Positions 32,888-41,014 of a DNA stretch of 64,000 nucleotides are shown piece after piece (the stretch's first letter is position 1; every line of letters starts with the position of its first letter). The DNA comes from JBBQNR01 sp963774075 (lineage in GTDB: Bacteria; Actinomycetota; Thermoleophilia; Solirubrobacterales; JBBDJG01). The notes under the pieces were generated by a model. The model saw only the letters and a list, made by a program, of their open reading frames with translations. It was not told the origin of the DNA and made no database searches. The position numbers and the translations under genes are program-made. The stretch covers positions 1-64,000 of the forward strand of contig CAVZDP010000006.1 in the NCBI GenBank assembly GCA_963774075.1. Direction: 5' to 3'.

Positions 32888-35248
32888 CTACCGGAGCGCC
32901 CCCGTCCCGTGCTCCGGTCGGGGTGTCAGGGACGTTCCTCGCTGTCGCGGAGGATTCTTCCGGTCCGACTTCGAGGGGTGCATCTTCTCCTGGGCGTTCC
33001 GGCCGGCCAGCTCGCCCAGAGCGCGGTACGCCTCGAACTTTTGGTCCGTGTAGAGCTGGTCCGCCGTCGGATGATGCGGAAAGGTCCGATCGGCATCGTG
33101 GTAGGAATGCACGTCCCACGGAGCAGCTGCCGTCATGACGGTGCGGGTGTACACCAATGTGCCCGCAGGACCCTCCGGAAACTTGATCGTCCCGGTGACG
33201 CAGTCGCTGTCGGCCAGGTTGCGCTCCCCCTTCACCACCAGGGGACGCGGATCGATCTTCACGTCGACGTTCAGCTCCGTGCGCGCGAGAGCGATCGCAT
33301 CGCCGAGATCGGCAAACGACCCTCCGCCGGTGGCGTCGAAGCAGTAGACGTCCGTACAGCCGCGTCGCAGAAGCTCCACGAGCCCGAGGTTCTCGTAGTG
33401 GCCGCCGTCGGTCACGTAAAGATACTTCGCCGAGACCGAGTTGAGGCCGATTAGCTCGCGGAACAGGTAGGAGGGCCGCGGCAGTGGGATCAACAGCTTG
33501 CGATAGTCGCTTGCGAAGCGCCCACGTGTCAGCCAATGGACAGCCCCCAACAGCCGGTGGCGCCTCTGCCAGGAGTCAAGCCGCTGCGGATTCGGCACCC
33601 ACACCCCCAGGCGAACGTTGGCTAGTGCCATCAGAAATCGTAGCGGGCGCCGGGTCATCTTCCCCATCGACGGTGATAGCGCGGCGCCCGACATTGCAAC
33701 TGCAGCCGGCAGCGTGTAGTTGCGGAGGCGCTTCTCCCTGAAGTAGCCCTCGAACTCGCTCGTGGACACCCCGCCCACCAGCGGCCCTCCGAGCGCCTCG
33801 GCAGAAAAGGTGAAGCTCGTCACCCCGCGTCCCGGAGCGGTGGCAGCGTTGTTGGAGATGTTCGCCGCAGCGCACACGAGCAACGTCGGCCAGTCATCGA
33901 GCTTCGTCTCGGAGAGCGGGACGAGATCGCTGTAGTTGCGCTCGACAGCGCGGCCCGTCGTGTCGTTCGGCCGGTTCGTCTCCTTCACTCGTTTCAAGGC
34001 GAACGCCGAGCAGAGGCGGCGCTTGTAGAAAGGGTGCAGCGACCATGAGGTGAGGTCTGCACGTAAATACGGGATCAGGAAAAAGCCTCCGCTAACCGCC
34101 AGCGCAATCGCGGCCGGCTTGCGATCGCCCCCAGCGGAATTGGCGAGGACGACCGAGACAGCCGCGACGAGCGCCGCGAGGAGGAGGAGCGGCCCCGCGA
34201 CGGCGCCGGCGAAATATGCGATCGTCAGCCGGGCGCCCCGGCCGAGCCTGCGTACCCAGCGCTCGGTGCGCCGCATCGTTTGAAGCACGCTTGGAGGGTC
34301 CGCCACGCGCGCACGAAGCTGTAGAAGCACGCCTGCAACGATGCTCACCAGGCTTCCGACGCCGGTCGCGCCGAGCTTCGAGACCGAGTCTGGGGTTGCC
34401 TTGGCGCTCCGCACCTGCTCTACCAGCGCCGGGACCAGCACCGTGAACACGGCGATGCCCGCTGCTCCGAGCAACAGACGAGCCGCCCAGGTCTCGAAGA
34501 AGCCGCGTGCCCAGTCCCGCTTGAAGCTTTTCAGGAGCGCACACAGACCAAAGAGGACGCTCAGGCCGAACACGCCGACAGGAGTGATCCAAGCAGCCGG
34601 TGGAATGCTCAAATCGACCAGGGAACGCTCGTTGGTGAGACCGTCGTAGTACGGGGCGTAGAGGACGAACGTCAGCAGCATGCCCAACGCCACGAAGAAG
34701 AGCGAGATGAAGAAGAGGTTGAACAGAAGCCCGAGCAGGACGCGGTGGGCCAGGAAGAGCTTGCCCATTCCACCCTGAGCGAGGTAGGAGCTCCTGTTGC
34801 GGAGGTACTGCTCCTCCGGCGACCCACGGTAAAACGGGGGCTTGTCTCGCGTGACGAGGTCAGGGTCGGAGTCATCTCCGTTTTTCGTCATCCTCACCAT
34901 GGCGAACGCGGCGGCGATGTAAGAGCCGCCGGAGACCGCCGCGAGGTAGTCGGCCCTCCGGAGGATGCCGGCGCGCTGCAACGACTGCAGGGCGCCGAGG
35001 TTGTAGGCGGCCGACCGTACGCCGCCGCCCGAGCAGCAGATGCCGACCTTGCCATCGTCGGGTGGTTCGATCGTCCCGATGTGGGAGGGCAGCGGCTCGG
35101 GCGCGCGGCCATAGCTCAGGCAACGCAACCGATCGCGCCACGACCAGCGCGTCAGCCTGCGTCGGTCCTTCGCCTCGACCGTCTCGATCAGGCCGTAGTC
35201 GCGCTTCGGTGCCGTCGTGTTCGCCTTGCCCTTCTCACTCGCGGCCAT
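32888..35248 (-). CDS. Patatin-like phospholipase with transmembrane segments
   Basis: 786 residues. The patatin oxyanion motif is CCSGGGVRSAAYNLG (about 71-85), the nucleophile elbow is AAVSGGSY with Ser106 (first Gly of GxSxG is Ala) and the dyad Asp is in VTDGGHYENLG (614-616). Between the two halves of the catalytic site lie about five to seven hydrophobic helices (LFLAHRVLLGLLFNLFFISL and others, residues 150-380). Patatin domains release fatty acids from lipids; a membrane-embedded bacterial form is less studied. It heads the minus-strand group with the glycosyltransferase fusion 107 bases downstream, and is divergent from a TylF-like gene. Confidence 0.85.
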   Translation of the reverse strand: MAASEKGKANTTAPKRDYGLIETVEAKDRRRLTRWSWRDRLRCLSYGRAPEPLPSHIGTIEPPDDGKVGICCSGGGVRSAAYNLGALQSLQRAGILRRADYLAAVSGGSYIAAAFAMVRMTKNGDDSDPDLVTRDKPPFYRGSPEEQYLRNRSSYLAQGGMGKLFLAHRVLLGLLFNLFFISLFFVALGMLLTFVLYAPYYDGLTNERSLVDLSIPPAAWITPVGVFGLSVLFGLCALLKSFKRDWARGFFETWAARLLLGAAGIAVFTVLVPALVEQVRSAKATPDSVSKLGATGVGSLVSIVAGVLLQLRARVADPPSVLQTMRRTERWVRRLGRGARLTIAYFAGAVAGPLLLLAALVAAVSVVLANSAGGDRKPAAIALAVSGGFFLIPYLRADLTSWSLHPFYKRRLCSAFALKRVKETNRPNDTTGRAVERNYSDLVPLSETKLDDWPTLLVCAAANISNNAATAPGRGVTSFTFSAEALGGPLVGGVSTSEFEGYFREKRLRNYTLPAAVAMSGAALSPSMGKMTRRPLRFLMALANVRLGVWVPNPQRLDSWQRRHRLLGAVHWLTRGRFASDYRKLLIPLPRPSYLFRELIGLNSVSAKYLYVTDGGHYENLGLVELLRRGCTDVYCFDATGGGSFADLGDAIALARTELNVDVKIDPRPLVVKGERNLADSDCVTGTIKFPEGPAGTLVYTRTVMTAAAPWDVHSYHDADRTFPHHPTADQLYTDQKFEAYRALGELAGRNAQEKMHPSKSDRKNPPRQRGTSLTPRPEHGTGALR

Positions 35249-35431
35249 GTCGAGCTCCTCTCTCGCAGCCCTTTGCCCGGGAGCGTACGACGACCACGCG
35301 GGTCTTTCCTCGCAGTTTCTTACCTTGCGAGCGCGCCTTTTGCCCCACGCCAGGGACTCACGCTCGGGCGTGCGGGCTTTGACGCCACTTGCCTCGCCCG
35401 GTCGCCTATCCGGCGGTAGAGTCGCGCAGGC

Positions 35432-36163
35432 ATGGACCTGCGGGCCTCCTACCTCGACCTACTGAAGCGCAGCCTGATCGACGTGATCGGCAACGACGTC
35501 TGGGCCGCGATGACTCCTGAGCCGGTCGACGCGGAGTCGCGCATGGTCGGCAACGACTGGCCTCACAACGGTCTGACGATGATCGGCTACACCGGCCTGA
35601 CGAACGTTCAGGAGTGCGTCGAGGACGTGTTGGCCAACGATGTGCCGGGCGATTTCATCGAGACCGGCTCCTGGCGAGGCGGAGCGACGATCTTCATGCG
35701 TGCACTTCTGCGGCTCCACGGCTCGGACAGGCAAGTGTGGGTAGCGGATTCCTTTCAGGGCCTCCCGCCGCCAAGTCCTGAGTACCCGGCCGACGCCGAT
35801 CTACGACTCGACCAGCAGCCCTTTCTCTCGGTCCCGCTCGAAAAGGTGAAGGAGAACTTCGCCAAATACGGGCTGCTCGACGATCAGGTGCGGTTCCTCG
35901 AGGGGTGGTTCAAGGACACGCTTCCGACTATCCGGGACCGACAATGGGCCGTCGTCCGACTCGACGGCGACCTCTACGAGTCCACCATCCTCGGCCTCGA
36001 CAACCTCTATCCGGGCCTGTCCCTAGGCGGCTACCTGATCGTGGACGACTACGGGGCGGTTGAAGCGTGCAGGACGGCGGTTCACGACTACCGAACCGCG
36101 CATGGCATCACCGAGAAGATCCGCGCTGTAGACGGAACGCGCTCCTACTGGCAGAAGGCGTAA
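35432..36163 (+). CDS. TylF/MycF-family O-methyltransferase
   Basis: 243 residues. MIGYTGLTNVQECVEDVLAN then DVPGDFIETGSWRGGATIFM (SAM site), VWVADSFQGLPPP and WAVVRLDGDLYESTILGLDN are signature segments of the macrocin O-methyltransferase family (PF05711). The LDGDLYES aspartates bind the metal in TylF/MycF. Known members methylate sugars on macrolides, and many others act in capsule or glycan pathways. Next to a glycosyltransferase-FkbM fusion, sugar methylation is the reasonable inference. The 183-bp divergent gap to the patatin gene shows no clear operator. Confidence 0.9.
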   Translation: MDLRASYLDLLKRSLIDVIGNDVWAAMTPEPVDAESRMVGNDWPHNGLTMIGYTGLTNVQECVEDVLANDVPGDFIETGSWRGGATIFMRALLRLHGSDRQVWVADSFQGLPPPSPEYPADADLRLDQQPFLSVPLEKVKENFAKYGLLDDQVRFLEGWFKDTLPTIRDRQWAVVRLDGDLYESTILGLDNLYPGLSLGGYLIVDDYGAVEACRTAVHDYRTAHGITEKIRAVDGTRSYWQKA

Positions 36164-36202
36164 AAAGGCTTTGTAGCTGCGTCATCTCGCCGGCGCGGAG
36201 GC

Positions 36203-36232
36203 TTGACGCTGATCGCCTCGGCTGGGTATGTT
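36203..36232 (+). promoter_or_regulatory. Putative sigma-70-type promoter
   Basis: TTGACG and TATGTT separated by 18 bases, 63 bases ahead of the ATG of the secreted Pro/Arg-rich protein. It is the best -35/-10 match I saw in the window by eye. Confidence 0.4.
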
Positions 36233-36294
36233 TGCCATGGCGGTTTCGACGGCCTCCCGGAAGGGGTCCGCCCGCCGAAGGGAAAGGGCAGGGA

Positions 36295-37344
36295 ATGGCA
36301 AGGATGCGGCTGGGCGGCACTCTTCGGGCTCTCGTGGCAGGTTCCCTCGGGTCCCTGGTGATCGCATTCGGCGCGGTGGTCGCCTACGCCGACCCTACCT
36401 TCCTCCTGATCGACTCGCAGGCACAGTCCGGCGATCGCGTGAACTTCTCGATCTCCGACCTGGATGACGGAGCGACGTACGTCATCGAGCTCGACGACGA
36501 CGTGGTGGCACGCGGCAACGCTCCGGAGGGCGACGACGCTTCGGGCGCGTTCACGATGCCCGATCTCGGCGACGCGAGCAGGACGGTCACGATCGAGGTG
36601 GAGATCACCGAGTCGGGCGACACGACGACCATCGAGCGCAGGCTTCAGTACGTGGCGCGACCTCGATCGGTGACCGGCCCGATCGAGGCGCAGCCCGCAC
36701 CCGCCCCCGCTCCGGCGCCCGCCGCTCAGCCTGCGCCCGCTTCGAAGCCGGCGTCGCGCTCGAAGGAACGAGGGTCACGATCGCACTCACGCAAGCGGCG
36801 ATCACCGGCACGCAAGCGGGGGACCTCGCGCCGGCGGACGGGAGCGCCAGGTGCGGAACGCTCCCCAGGGCGAACGCGCGCCCGGCATGCGAGCGGGCCC
36901 TCAACGCGAAGGTCCCTCGAACGCCCCGGGCAGAAATCGAAGCTCACGACAGCGCCGACCGGGTCGACGTCCGAGCCTGGAACGCGAGGCTCGACGGGGC
37001 GCGAACCTTCTTCCGGCAGGGGTCCCGGGCGCACGCCGAGCGGCGCGGGTCCCGGAGGCGAGCCACCCTGGGCGAAGCTTCCGGGCGCTTTCCTGGCCGT
37101 TCCGGCGACCCCATTGTCGGGCTTCGGGGTGACCGGCGCAGACAACGGCGTTCCGGTCTCCACGATGGCGCTCGCGCTGCTTGCCCTGGTGGCGCTGACT
37201 CTCGCGTCACTCGCCGCCACGCGGCCCGCCGCAAGGTCGGTATTCACCGGTGGCCCGTCCCTCGAGGCCGATGAGGACCACGAGGTCCTTCGGGGCCACG
37301 TATACGTCCCGGGTTCTGGGAGCACTCCGGGGTCTCAGCGCTGA
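36295..37344 (+). CDS. Secreted/anchored protein with long Pro-Arg-Ser-Gly-rich linker
   Basis: 349 residues. Signal-like helix (LRALVAGSLGSLVIAFGAVV AYA, cleavage near AYA-DP), then an Ig-like beta domain of about 95 residues (FLLIDSQAQSGDRVNFSISD ... TTTIERRLQYVARP). Then come an Ala-Pro repeat (PAPAPAPAPAAQPAPASKPA), about 110 residues of strongly basic, low-complexity Arg/Ser/Gly/Pro, and a C-terminal helix (TMALALLALVALTLASLAAT) with an acidic tail. This is a cell-wall-spanning stalk layout with the Ig-like part at the N-terminus. No family is recognised. The start ATG 36295 follows GGGCAGGGA. Confidence 0.65.
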   Translation: MARMRLGGTLRALVAGSLGSLVIAFGAVVAYADPTFLLIDSQAQSGDRVNFSISDLDDGATYVIELDDDVVARGNAPEGDDASGAFTMPDLGDASRTVTIEVEITESGDTTTIERRLQYVARPRSVTGPIEAQPAPAPAPAPAAQPAPASKPASRSKERGSRSHSRKRRSPARKRGTSRRRTGAPGAERSPGRTRARHASGPSTRRSLERPGQKSKLTTAPTGSTSEPGTRGSTGREPSSGRGPGRTPSGAGPGGEPPWAKLPGAFLAVPATPLSGFGVTGADNGVPVSTMALALLALVALTLASLAATRPAARSVFTGGPSLEADEDHEVLRGHVYVPGSGSTPGSQR

Positions 37345-37405
37345 GGGCTCCGATCGCCCAGGTCTAGCCGACCTCGCCGGGCGCGCCGCGCCTGAACGCG
37401 CTCCC

Positions 37406-37897
37406 TCATTCGGCCGGCCCCCTCACGACCAGCACCGGGCGCGGCGCCTTGCGAATGACCCCCTGCGAGGTGCCTCCGAGCAGCAGCTCGCTGAGACGGC
37501 CGTGGCGATGGGCTCCGACCACGATCGCCTGAGCTTCGCGTTCCTCGGCCAGACGAACGAGGGTGTCGGCCACGGTCACGTCGTCGGCGACGACAAGGGG
37601 CTCGGCGTCCAAGCCGGCCTCCCGCGCTGTCGCGGCGCCTTGCTCGGCCAGCCGCTGCGCGCGCTCGTACAGCGCCCTGTCCACCTCCGCCGCGGTGCGC
37701 ATGTCGATCGGCGCGGGCGGAATGCCCACCGTGGCGGCCGGCAGCTCCATCCACTCGTAGGCCGCTCCCGCCTCCCAGACGACGACCACCAGGGCTCGGC
37801 CCGGGGCGAGCAGCGCAGCCGCCTCGCGCAGCGCATGCTCGGACGTCGTAGAGCCGTCGTGGCCGATGATGACGAGGCCGGAGCGCATAGTAGGCAC
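37406..37897 (-). CDS. Universal stress protein (UspA family)
   Basis: 163 residues in a single Usp domain. LVIIGHDGSTTSEHALREAA opens the fold. The ATP-binding signature GxxGx9GS/T is present as GAHRHGRLSELLLGGTSQGV near 132-151, and the final strand PVLVVRGPAE closes it. ATP-binding Usp proteins act in dormancy and stress. It lies 53 bases downstream of the GH18-like gene on the same strand. ATG 37888 (Met4) is a possible start. Confidence 0.9.
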   Translation of the reverse strand: MPTMRSGLVIIGHDGSTTSEHALREAAALLAPGRALVVVVWEAGAAYEWMELPAATVGIPPAPIDMRTAAEVDRALYERAQRLAEQGAATAREAGLDAEPLVVADDVTVADTLVRLAEEREAQAIVVGAHRHGRLSELLLGGTSQGVIRKAPRPVLVVRGPAE

Positions 37898-37950
37898 GGT
37901 AGGCCCCTACCGGCGCGAGGCAAGCCAACCCGCACAGAGGAGCCGGGCGT

Positions 37951-39801
37951 CTAGGGCCACCAGCTAGCGCCTGGGGCGATCTGATCGTCGGCCCAGACGC
38001 GTTGGTCTTCCCTGCCGAGGCGCCAGAAGCCGATTCCGAGGCCCCTGTCGCGGGCAAGCAGCACTCGTCTCGCGATCGTGGAGGCGTCGGGGTACCAGAC
38101 CTCGTGGTGGACCCCGGCGGCGTCGGAGTAGCCGAAGACCCACGCGTCCGCCTGCGGGTCGAGGACCGGCGTCGCCCCGTGACGGGCGATCAGGTTGCGC
38201 ACGTCCTCGTACTCGAGCGCGGTCGCCTTGTTCGAGGGGCCGCCGCCGTTCGGCCAGTCCATGCCGTAGAGGTGGGTGCCGAGCACGAAGCGCGTCTTGT
38301 TGGGCATGGAGGCCACGTAGTCGGCGACCCGCCGGCACAGCTCGAGGTCGTCCGGGGCGCCCGGCGCGGACGTCGCCCAGTGCCAGCCCCAGTTCATGAC
38401 GAATACCCGGTCCGCTACGCGGCCGAGAGCCGCATAGTCGTAGAAGCCCGACCGGCCGGTGGTCGTGTTCTGGTATTTCGCGGACACCTCGACCGAGATG
38501 CGCTTGCCGATCGCCTCCAGCCGGGCGGCGAGATCGGAGACGAAGGCCGTGAGCGCGTCCCGGTCGCTCGCGGGTCCCTGCTCGAAGTCGATGTTGATCC
38601 CCTGGTAACCGTCGTGGCGCGCCAGCTCGACCAGCCGCTGGATGGTCGCCGAGCGCACTGCCGGATCGGTCAAGATCGAATGCAGGATGCCCGGCCGCTG
38701 GCAGTCGAAGCGGGGCATGACCTGGATCCCGCGCTGGCGGGACCAGCGCGTGATCAGCGGATCGTCACGGCCGTGGACGGCGCCGTCCGAGGAGCGGCAT
38801 TCGAAGTAGGTCGGATAGACAGTGCCGATCTGGCGGTAGTGGCGCTGGAGATCGCGGAAGCTCTCGTCAGTGGTGGCGAGCAGAAACGCGTGCGCGCGGC
38901 CGAGCGTCGGCGCCGGCATGGAGGTGGTGGCCGCGACCGGCTTCGTAGCGGCGGACATGTATCCCTGGGTGTCGATCGTGGCGACGCTGAACCTGTAGCT
39001 CGTGGCCGGCGCGAGGTTGGGGGCGCTGCCACGGCGTCCCCGAACCTGGCGCACCATCTCGCCGTCGCGATAGATGCGGTAGCCGGCGATGCGCCCGCTC
39101 CGGCGCGAGCCTCCCGCCCACGACAGCGCGACCCTCGACTGCCCGACCCGCGTCACCTTCAGCCCTCCTGGCCGGCCCGGTGGAGCATGTCCCCTGGTGA
39201 GCCTGATCGGGCGGGTTCGCCGGCTGACATTCCCGCGCGTGTCCGTCGCCGCCACCCGGAAGCTCTGCGCGCGGCCCGCACGCACGCGCAGCGCCCGCGC
39301 GCGCACCCGTTTGTAGGCGCGGCCGTTTCTGTACACGCGATAACCCGCCACGCGCCCGTCCCCTTCCCTGCTGCCCGACCACACGAGCCTGGCACTTGCG
39401 CCCTTCACGGCGGTGATGGCGAGCCCGGACGGCGCGAAGGGCGCATGGAACCGCACCCTCATCTCGAGGCGGGTGACGCACGGCGACGTCGCGCCGGACG
39501 CCTGCACCACGCTCACCGAGAACACGTGCCTGCGTCCCGGCCGCACGTCCACGGCGATCGAGCGGCCGGCGGTCTCTCCAATCAGCTCGCCGTCCAAGTA
39601 CACGATGTAGGCGCGAGGCCGCGGGCCGCCGGGAATCCGCCAGTAGAGCGTTCCGGTGCTCTTGCCCGCAGTGCGCTGAAAGCCGAGCTGGAGGGCGTCC
39701 TTCGCGCGGCAGGCCGGTGGCGCGGCACCCGCGTCGACCGGCATGGCCAAGGCCGACGCCGCCAGGGCGCTCAGGAGCGTCAGGGATCGCTTTGGGTGCA
39801 T
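37951..39801 (-). CDS. Secreted GH18-like glycoside hydrolase with FnIII-type domains
   Basis: 616 residues. Signal peptide (SLTLLSALAASALAMPVDAG), then three beta-sandwich, fibronectin-III-like repeats at about 33-115, 122-203 and 209-293 (VAGYRVYRNGRAYK, IAGYRIYRDGEMVR, DTRGNVSRRT, DTQGYMSAAT). A GH18-type TIM barrel follows from 300, with the catalytic strand GYQGINIDFEQG (Glu407; consensus DGxDxDxE), RISVEVSAKY and VFVMNWGWHW. This resembles YdhD/SleL-type spore or wall N-acetylglucosaminidases rather than classical chitinases. It probably trims peptidoglycan or an external glycan. Located upstream of uspA on the same strand. Confidence 0.85.
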   Translation of the reverse strand: MHPKRSLTLLSALAASALAMPVDAGAAPPACRAKDALQLGFQRTAGKSTGTLYWRIPGGPRPRAYIVYLDGELIGETAGRSIAVDVRPGRRHVFSVSVVQASGATSPCVTRLEMRVRFHAPFAPSGLAITAVKGASARLVWSGSREGDGRVAGYRVYRNGRAYKRVRARALRVRAGRAQSFRVAATDTRGNVSRRTRPIRLTRGHAPPGRPGGLKVTRVGQSRVALSWAGGSRRSGRIAGYRIYRDGEMVRQVRGRRGSAPNLAPATSYRFSVATIDTQGYMSAATKPVAATTSMPAPTLGRAHAFLLATTDESFRDLQRHYRQIGTVYPTYFECRSSDGAVHGRDDPLITRWSRQRGIQVMPRFDCQRPGILHSILTDPAVRSATIQRLVELARHDGYQGINIDFEQGPASDRDALTAFVSDLAARLEAIGKRISVEVSAKYQNTTTGRSGFYDYAALGRVADRVFVMNWGWHWATSAPGAPDDLELCRRVADYVASMPNKTRFVLGTHLYGMDWPNGGGPSNKATALEYEDVRNLIARHGATPVLDPQADAWVFGYSDAAGVHHEVWYPDASTIARRVLLARDRGLGIGFWRLGREDQRVWADDQIAPGASWWP

Positions 39802-39960
39802 CGCTTCGATGTGCGTCGACCGGCCGATCGGGGCCGGCGGAGGTCTGGTCGCCGAAGGCTGAATCTACGGACCGCAGGCCACGGGCTCCGCCGAGCGGAC
39901 GAATGCCCGACGGCCGGGATTGGACGTGCGTTCCCCGAGGCCGCATCGAGAGGAGGTAAA

Positions 39961-40050
39961 GTGGAAGCGTCGGTCCGTCCCTCAAGGGCCGGCTCGTGGA
40001 ACTCCCGCTCGAGTGACTCGACTTCTCGACCAAACCCTCCCCGCCGGTGA
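39961..40050 (+). CDS. Possible 29-residue upstream frame overlapping the desaturase start
   Basis: GTG at 39961 has an excellent AGGAGG four bases upstream, the best ribosome-binding site near this gene, but it lies out of frame with the desaturase. It would encode MEASVRPSRAGSWNSRSSDS and nine more residues, then stop inside the desaturase gene. It may be a leader peptide that affects desaturase translation, or it marks a sequence indel that hides the true start. Confidence 0.35.
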   Translation: MEASVRPSRAGSWNSRSSDSTSRPNPPRR

Positions 40051-40990
40051 CAGCCGGCCGGCGCCGCGTCCCGACGACATCCAGCCGGTCGCCCACGAGA
40101 CCCGGGACAGGATCATCACCGGGTTGATCACGGCGATCCCGTTCCTCGCCCTGGGAGTCGTGGCCTGGCAGGCGTGGGACCGGTCTCTGCACTGGAGCGA
40201 CCTCTTCGTGTTCGGGATCATGTACGTCGTGACCGCGGGCGGGATCACCATCGGGTTCCACCGCTACCTGACGCATCGAAGCTTCGCCACGAGCAAGCCT
40301 CTGCGAGCCGTGCTTGCGGTGGTCGGGTCGGCCGCGATCGAAGGTCCCGTGATCTCCTGGGTGGCCGATCACCGCAAGCACCACGCCTTCTCCGACCACG
40401 AGGGCGATCCGCACAGCCCGCACGTCGGCCACGGCGGCCGCTGGGCTGCGCTGCGCGGCCTCGCGCACGCCCACCTCGGCTGGCTCTTCATCCACACCCA
40501 GCGTGCCGCGCGCCAGCGTTACGCTCCCGACCTGATGGCGGACCCTGTGATCCGGTTCGTGGACCGCACCTTCCTGGTCTGGGCAACGCTGGGGCTCGTG
40601 GCCCCGTTCGCCCTCGGGATGGCGATCGGCGGCACGGTCAAGACGGGGCTGACCGGGCTGCTCTGGGGAGGCGCGGTGCGAATGTTCGTGGTCCACCACG
40701 TGAGCTACAGCATCAACTCGCTCTGCCACTTCTTCGGACGGCGCCGGTTCGAGACTGGCGACGAGTCTCGCAACCTCGCCTGGCTGGCGCTGCCCTCGCT
40801 CGGCGAGGCCTGGCACAACAACCACCACGCCTTTCCGACCTCGGCCCAGCACGGGCTCCGGCGCTGGGAGCAGGCGCTCGACCCATCCGGTCTCGTGATC
40901 CGGCTGCTGGAGCGCTGCGGGCTGATCTGGGACGTGGTCCGCATCAGTCCCGAGCGTCAGCGGAAAGCCGCAGCCACCGCTCAGGCCTAG
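40013..40990 (+). CDS. Membrane fatty-acid (acyl-CoA/acyl-lipid) desaturase
   Basis: About 325 residues from GTG 40013; the frame stays open upstream to 39920. The three histidine boxes that bind the di-iron centre are FHRYLTH, DHRKHHAFSDH and HNNHHAFP. Hydrophobic helices lie before and between them (IITGLITAIPFLALGVVAWQ, LLWGGAVRMFVVHHVSYSIN). This is the delta-9 type desaturase plan, needing oxygen and an electron donor. Its cyclopropane-synthase partner lies 24 bases downstream. The start is uncertain because the strong Shine-Dalgarno at 39951-39956 fits an out-of-frame GTG. Confidence 0.9.
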   Translation: MTRLLDQTLPAGDSRPAPRPDDIQPVAHETRDRIITGLITAIPFLALGVVAWQAWDRSLHWSDLFVFGIMYVVTAGGITIGFHRYLTHRSFATSKPLRAVLAVVGSAAIEGPVISWVADHRKHHAFSDHEGDPHSPHVGHGGRWAALRGLAHAHLGWLFIHTQRAARQRYAPDLMADPVIRFVDRTFLVWATLGLVAPFALGMAIGGTVKTGLTGLLWGGAVRMFVVHHVSYSINSLCHFFGRRRFETGDESRNLAWLALPSLGEAWHNNHHAFPTSAQHGLRRWEQALDPSGLVIRLLERCGLIWDVVRISPERQRKAAATAQA

Positions 40991-41014
40991 AGACAGGACA
41001 CTAGACTCAGCGCG

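Noticed and set aside
38002..40050. 682-residue plus-strand frame
   Set aside because: Antisense to the GH18-like gene; only its last 29 codons, with their own GTG and ribosome-binding site, are kept as a possible leader.
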